A stretch of DNA of 64,000 bases, taken from positions 2,232,001 through 2,296,000 of the forward strand of contig JAVJAP010000143.1 of assembly GCA_034770075.1 (NCBI GenBank), given 5' to 3'. This stretch comes from Aralia elata. Taxonomy: Eukaryota > Streptophyta > Magnoliopsida > Apiales > Araliaceae. Below, in pieces: positions 58,778 to 64,000 of the stretch. Each line of letters opens with the position of its first letter. Position 1 is the first letter of the stretch. The position numbers and the translations under genes were made by a program. The notes under the pieces are model-generated. The model did not search any database. It was given only the letters and a program-made list of their open reading frames with translations, and was not told the origin of the DNA.

Positions 58778-59039
58778 CTAGCGTGCTGTTATTTGTTATG
58801 AAGTTTTTGTAATAGAACTTATTTAATATTATGTTTTAATTCCGCATTGGTGTATTAAAGGTTAGATGACCTGGGATGTATTTACTTAAGAGATTTAAGT
58901 TGTAACTCCTATTGTGGGAAGATGGTTTATTCAGTTTAATTATATTGTCTTTCATCTTGGGTAGTTAGTCTTGAATATATGGAATAGTGAATACCAAATC
59001 TGTGGGATTAAAGTACCCAGATTTGGGGGTGTCATAGGT

Positions 59040-59051
59040 TGGTATCAAAGC
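59040..59051 (+). other. TE9 primer-binding site
   Basis: TGGTATCAAAGC, one base off the initiator-Met consensus, five bases after the LTR end. Confidence 0.8.
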
Positions 59052-59267
59052 CCGTAGGTTAAGAACCTTAGGTGGGGAACCCTAGGAGTTAACCTTGTAA
59101 AGAATCGAAAACATAATGGTGTTAAAACTCTTATCAAGTTCTAAGGAATGAATTAAGGAATTCATTGAAGATAAAAAAAAACTTTATGTGTTATAACTTA
59201 TGTGTTATAACTTATGTGCTCGCGAATACTATCGAGTAGTAATTAAACTTAAACTTTTGATGGTAGG

Positions 59268-59957
59268 ATGATTGATATAGGAGGGTCCAGCCAAGTTAGG
59301 GAGGAGGAGCCCCGAGATGTTCATGTAGTCCGGGAGCAGCTAGTGCAGAGAGAACCAACCCCACTGACCACAGTTGTAGAACCTGAGTATGAACCTGAGT
59401 CAGATCCTGAGGAGGATCCTGAAGAGGTTAAGGAGGAGGAAGAAGACCCTGAGGAGATACCACTATCTTCCTTAGGTGTTCAGATGTATGAGCAGGTGTA
59501 TGATCGCAACATAGAGTTGCAGGATAGGGTGGACGAGTTAGAGCAGTAGGTGGCTGAGCGTCAGGCTGTTCTGGAGCAGAAGAATGGCGAAATTGAGGAG
59601 CTTGATATACGTCTTGGGGACGTGGAGTGGAAGCTGGTTCAGGCAAAAAGCCAAAAGGAGGAGTTATCAGCTGAGGCGGAGAAACTGAAGAGTGAGCTGA
59701 GAAAAGAGTCTGCAAAGCGTGCTAGAGCAGAGGATGCGTGGATGAAAGTTGCTGATCATACAGACCATGTTGAGGATGAGATGCAGTCAAAGAAAGCCAA
59801 GATGGATGAGATGGAGCATGTTTTCCACACAGCGATGGATAGGGCACAGGATCGAGTTTTTCATTACCCAACTCAGTTCGAGGATTTACCGTGGTACGTG
59901 ATGGATCACAGGACGATGATTCGTATCATGAAGCAAAAGCGCGAAGAAGCCGTGTGA
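59268..59957 (+). pseudogene. TE9 extra ORF upstream of gag
   Basis: Starts at the ATG at 59268 (MIDIGGSSQVREEEPRDVH). Acidic N-terminal third (ESDPEEDPEEVKEEEEDPEE), then a coiled coil, a TAG at 59547-59549, further coiled coil (AEKLKSELRKESAKRARAED) and a conserved aromatic tail (VFHYPTQFEDLPWYVMDHRT) up to the TGA at 59955-59957. Homologous ORFs occur in TE3 and TE7 in the same place. It could be a gag accessory or an RNA-/chromatin-binding protein; nothing in the sequence decides. Confidence 0.75.
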
Positions 59958-60271
59958 CGTGGAATATCATTATAGGTCACGAATAGCAGTAATAATAATT
60001 TGTTTTCTAATAAAGCTAATATGTTGTAAATCTCAAATGAGATAAATAGTGGGTTAATTATGATGTGGTCTTAAAACTTTATGATTTCAGGGCAGATGAT
60101 GTAAATAACTATGATGCTATCTATGTTATGATTTGAAGCAGTAAATGAATAAAATACGAAAGTTTATTAGATATGCTATGTGCTATATGGTTGTTTATAA
60201 ATGTTTAAGTTAGAACTTAAATGTTTAAGTAATTGAGCAATAATCTAATAGCGCGAATTCTTAACAGTAAG

Positions 60272-61330
60272 ATGCCGCCAAGAAGAAGACCAACACGTCA
60301 GCAGACCCCTGAAGGATCCACGAATAACAACGAAGGAACCAACGCTAATCCAATGCAGCAGTTGGTGACTTTGTTAACAGGAACATTTGCAAATCAACCT
60401 CAAGTTCAGGCCACAACTTTCAAAGACTTCAAAGTAGTAGGACCCCCGGAATTTCAAGGGTCTATGAATCCGATCGAAGCTCAAACATAGGTCATGGAGA
60501 TGGAAAAGGTTTTTGATGTCGCTAGGGATAGCGAGGACCAGAAGACCGCATTCGCAACATTTATGCTCAAATCAGAAGCTAGTTATTGGTGGCAAGCTAG
60601 CAAAACTCGAGGCGGTCAAGGGGTAATTCCGTGGGAATGATTCAAGGAGATGTTTTTCGAAACTTATTTTTCGACGAGTGCACAGAAGCAGATGGAAGTG
60701 CAATTTCTGGAGTTAAAGCAAGGTACAATGATGGTGGCAGAATATGCTGCAAGATTTAATGAATTGGCAAGGTTTGCGCCATATCAAGTTAATACTAATG
60801 AGAGAAAGGCCAAAAGGTTTGAGCAGGGACTGAAGCCCTAGTTGTATAGTCGAGTTTCGATGTTTCAACTGAATTCGTTTGCGGCAGTGCTTGAGAAGGC
60901 GATTATCGCTGAAGGAGGTAGTGATGCACTGTCTAAATATAACCAAGAGCAGAAGAAGAAAAAGAGTGAGAATGAGAATAAAGCAGGTGGTAGCCATGGT
61001 GGTAGCAGTCAAAAGAGGAAGTGGAATGACAGTACCTCTGGAGGCAGTCGGCAAGGAAATCAGAAGAAGGAGGTGGAGGCATGCAGTAATTGTGGAAAGA
61101 ATCACGTAGGTGTTTGCTTGAAGGGCAAGAGAGTATGCTTTAATTGTGGTCAAGAGGGTCACATTGCACCAAATTACCTTAGTCCGAAGAAGGGTACATG
61201 TTTCACTTGCGGATCGAAGGATCACATTGCTTGAGATTACCCTAAGAAAGCTACAGGAGTAGCAAGCGGAGGAAAGGGAAACAGCAGTGGTGGCAATTTG
61301 ACTATCACTGGACCGACGCCGTTCAATTGA
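60272..61330 (+). pseudogene. TE9 gag
   Basis: Starts MPPRRRPTRQQTPEG at 60272. Core: FKVVGPPEFQGSMNPIEAQ, ASYWWQASKTRGG, FKEMFFETYFSTSAQKQMEV and EYAARFNELARFAPY; then a lysine-rich stretch and zinc knuckles (CFNCGQEGHIAPNY and CFTCGSKDHIA). The last Cys of each knuckle is replaced (Tyr in the first; a stop followed by Tyr in the second). One frame, with stops TAG 60488-60490, TGA 60638-60640, TAG 60839-60841, TGA 61232-61234 and TGA 61328-61330. No indel is needed. Confidence 0.88.
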
Positions 61331-61984
61331 CCTACTACCCAAACATTCAACATGACGGTACAGGATGCTGTGCAGTCAAAGGATGTGGTGTCAGGTATCA
61401 TTCTTGTTAATAGTGTAAATGCTTACTTATTATTTGATTCGGGTGCTACTTGTTCATTTATATCCGATGATTTTGCTAGGAAATTAGAGTTACCTCAGGA
61501 AGAGTTAGATTACCCTATGAGCATAGAAATCGCGAATAGGGAAGTGATTCCTATTAAGTTTGTACACAAGAACTGTCGGGTAGATATTAAGGGTCATTAG
61601 ATGACAGTAAACTTAATCCCAATTCGGCTTGGGGAGTTTGACGTTATTTTGGGAATGGATTGGTTGTTCAATCATGGGGCAATTATTGATTGTCAAAAGA
61701 AGTGTGTGAACCTTATGACTCCATCAAAGGTAGTATCTTATGGCAGCAAGTCGCCCAGACAAACGAGGTGTTTGACGATGATGTAGGCCAGGAAGATGTT
61801 GAGACAAGGATGTATAGGATATCTAGCCTACATAGTCGATACACGAAAGGTGGGTGCAAAGCTGGAGGAGATACCGGTAGTTAAGGATTTTGCGGACGTG
61901 TTTCTTGATGATTTGCCAGGTCTACCGCCAGATAGGAAAATTGAATTTATAATTGATCTAGCACCGGGAACATCCCCTATATAA
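61331..61984 (+). pseudogene. TE9 protease region
   Basis: The retropepsin active site LLFDSGATCSFIS is intact, followed by the chromoviral block FDVILGMDWLFNHGAIIDC and the linker FADVFLDDLPGLPPDRKIEF before reverse transcriptase. Stops are TAG 61598-61600, TAG 61784-61786 and TAA 61982-61984; the frame is the same as in gag. Confidence 0.88.
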
Positions 61985-62435
61985 AAAGCCCCGTATCGAA
62001 TGGCTCTAGTAGAAATGAAGGAGTTAATGGTGCAATTGCAGGAGTTGCTAGATAAGAAGTATATTCAACCGAGCATTTCGCCGTGGGGAGCGCCGATGTT
62101 ATTTGTCAAGAAGAAAGACGGAACAATGCGTCTTTGCATTGATTATAGAGAGTTGAACAAGGTCACGATTAAAAATAAGTACCTGTTACCAAGGATCGAT
62201 GACCTGTTTGATCAGCTGAAGGGAGCGAGATATTTTTCAAAGATAGATTTGCGAAATGGGTATCATCAGTTGAAGGTGAGAAAGGAAGACATACCAAAGA
62301 CAGCATTCCGAACTAGATATGGCCATTATGAGTTTTTGGTTATGTCATTTGGTTTAACAAATGCACCTGCAACATTTATGGATTTAATGAATAGAGTGTT
62401 TAAACTATTTTTGGATAAATTCGTAGTAGTGTTCA
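61985..62435 (+). pseudogene. TE9 reverse transcriptase, N-terminal part
   Basis: Motifs SPWGAPMLFVKKKDG, CIDYRELNKVTIKNKYLLPR, FSKIDLRNGYHQLKVRKEDI, FRTRYGHYEFLVMSFGLTNA and DKFVVVF are present. TE10 interrupts the gene at 62435/62436, just before the catalytic Asp-Asp of the YxDD-type box. In frame with protease. Confidence 0.9.
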
Positions 62436-64000
62436 TGTGAGATTCCGAACCTTAATAAGATTTGTAAATATAAATTATGTGTTTATGAAATAAAATTTCT
62501 TGTTCTGACTTGATATTATGTGATTGTGTATTTTATTAAATAATTAGGTCAAATAAAAAATTTTCGCCAAGTAGCTGTGTCGTGCTTAATCGGACAAAAT
62601 GATTTGTCGTGCTTCCGGCGAATTCACTGAGAAGCGTCTCGGCAAATTATTTTTGTAAGCTGCTGTGTCGTGCTTAGAAATGACGAAGTGCTTTGTCGTG
62701 CTTCGGAGTTAATATAATATTATATTAACTAATAAAATTCTAAAATAAGCTAATTAGGGTTAGAATGTTAAACGGAAATAGAAACCCTAATTTGAAAACC
62801 CTAATTGGTAACAGTTGTCCGAATTGTTCAATTAAAACCCTAATTACTGTACAAAAATCTTAATTGATATAATTAGATTCTAAATAATGAAGCATAATAT
62901 TAATTATGAATCATTAAGGTTAAATTAAACCCTAAACGAAATATTAAAACCCTAATTATGGATTTGAAAACCCTAAACCCTAATTAGAAACCCTAAGACC
63001 CTAATTTGATTCAAGAACACTAAATTATGGAGTTACAAATCTTAATTATGATATAATATCTTAGTTAAGGTATTACTAAACCTAAATTAACATCATAAAC
63101 ATGATTAGTAAAAATCTAGGTTTAATTAGTAAGTAAATAAATCAAAAATCAAATTTTAAACCAATTAAAATAGGATAAGAACACAAATCAGATCTTTATA
63201 AATATCTAGCACAAGTAGGACATTTAGATCAGATAGGAGTAGCACAAGTAACAAGGCTAGGATATTTTAGATGGGTAAAATGGGAAAAAGGGCTTAAGAA
63301 ACCCTAATTTGAAGTTGCTACAAATAGAACATCATTCTGATAATGTGAGCCACAAAATTTTGAACCCTAAACACTTATATTACCAGCCTTAATAAGCCTC
63401 AATAGCTGCAAGAACAGAATCAAAGATCAGAAATCAAAAAGTGGAGAAAAAGGTAGAAAACCCTAATTTTTATGCTAGATCTTCAAGCCTCCAATAATTT
63501 TATGTTTTAGATGTTTAGGATTATGTGTTAACATGTTATTTGATGATCTGGGTTGGTTAAATAAGGATCCATAACATTTAAAAGGTCGAATTTGGTGAAA
63601 AACCCAACTGTTCTGGGCAGCCAAGAACAGTCTGACAAGGCTTTTTGTCAGAGATTTTGATCGGCTTAAATTGGTCGTTTGATCTGTTTTAAAGTTTGAA
63701 TATGTAGTATGCCATGTTAACTATAATATCCAATTGGTAGAATAGTAAAAACATGTATAGGATGAAAGTTATTAATGGTCAAAACCCGTTGACCGCTCAC
63801 AAATGGCTGATTCTGGGCAGCCCAGAAAATTCTAAGTGTTCTAGACAGCCGTCTGACAAGATTTGACCGGCTTCAATCTTGCTTGTATGATGTTTGTAAA
63901 TGTTGTTTCTTGGATTGAACATGTTCTATGCCATGTAGACTCCAACCTAGAATCATTAGATCACATAATCAGTAACTAGCATGCAAGTTATTAACGGTCA
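62436..64000 (+). mobile_element. TE10: start of a TE7-family element (LTR)
   Basis: TGTGAGATTCCGAACC at 62436 opens an LTR that matches the outer part of the TE7 LTR in reverse orientation for the whole remaining 1565 bp. Candidate target duplication GTTCA at 62431-62435. The rest of the element is outside the window. Confidence 0.85.

Larger units (their letters stand above)
56494..59034 (+). repeat. TE9 5' LTR, left end missing
   Basis: Ends ATTTGGGGGTGTCA before the primer site. It is homologous to the TE3 LTR throughout. The approximately 280 bp expected at the left are absent at the TE7 junction. It includes a palindrome array (57550-57675) and the conserved short ORF at 58586-58777. 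Confidence 0.8.
56494..62435 (+). mobile_element. TE9: Tekay/Del-type chromovirus, 5' part
   Basis: 5' LTR (start removed by TE7) to 59034, primer site 59040-59051, extra ORF 59268-59957, gag from 60272, protease and reverse transcriptase to 62435, where TE10 is inserted. CCHC knuckles and the reverse transcriptase block (CIDYRELNKVTIKNKYLLPR) place it with Tekay/Del chromoviruses. RNase H, integrase and chromodomain are not in the window. Confidence 0.88.

Overview
The window looks like gene-poor heterochromatin of a flowering plant, probably a eudicot. It is AT-rich and filled by about ten nested LTR retrotransposons. I found no convincing host gene, rRNA, tRNA or CRISPR array. The species cannot be named from the sequence. 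Elements are numbered TE1-TE10 here.

Layout. TE1 (1-6259, minus) is the 5' half of a decayed Tat/Ogre-type Ty3 element: gag, protease and G-patch remnants, an Arg-tRNA-type primer site and a 2.2-kb LTR. It lies in the gag of TE2 (6260-10291, minus), a Ty1/copia fragment. TE2 lies in TE3 (10292-35614, minus), a Tekay/Del-type chromovirus remnant. TE3 is also split by TE4 (10778-22959, plus), a complete Athila-type element with both LTRs and a 5-bp target duplication, and by TE5 (23668-32848, plus), a Tat-derived element that lost its gag-pol side and carries two genes on the opposite strand. TE6 (35615-40002, plus) is an Athila-like 3' end plus rearranged LTR pieces. TE7 (40003-40071 and 51834-56493, minus) is a Tekay-like element with a 4-kb LTR, split by TE8 (40072-51833, minus), a second complete Athila element. 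TE9 (56494-62435, plus) is a Tekay/Del element whose reverse transcriptase is cut by TE10 (62436-64000, plus), another LTR of the TE7 family.

Functionally, almost every retroelement ORF is broken by stops or frameshifts, many of a kind expected from C-to-T change at methylated cytosines. The exception is a three-exon plant-mobile-domain gene on the minus strand inside TE5 (29056 to 27088). It is open throughout and has clean GT-AG introns.

The most unusual signal is non-coding. Unrelated elements (copia, Athila, Tekay) carry clusters of short GC-rich palindromes in the LTR, the gag leader, or the leader of the 3' ORF. The palindrome sequence differs between families. The centre-to-centre spacing is repeatedly 31-32 bp, with some at 21, 41-42 and 16-17 bp. 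The best case is ten sites at 44404-44722, which sit at near-integral multiples of 10.5 bp. I do not recognise this as a described feature.
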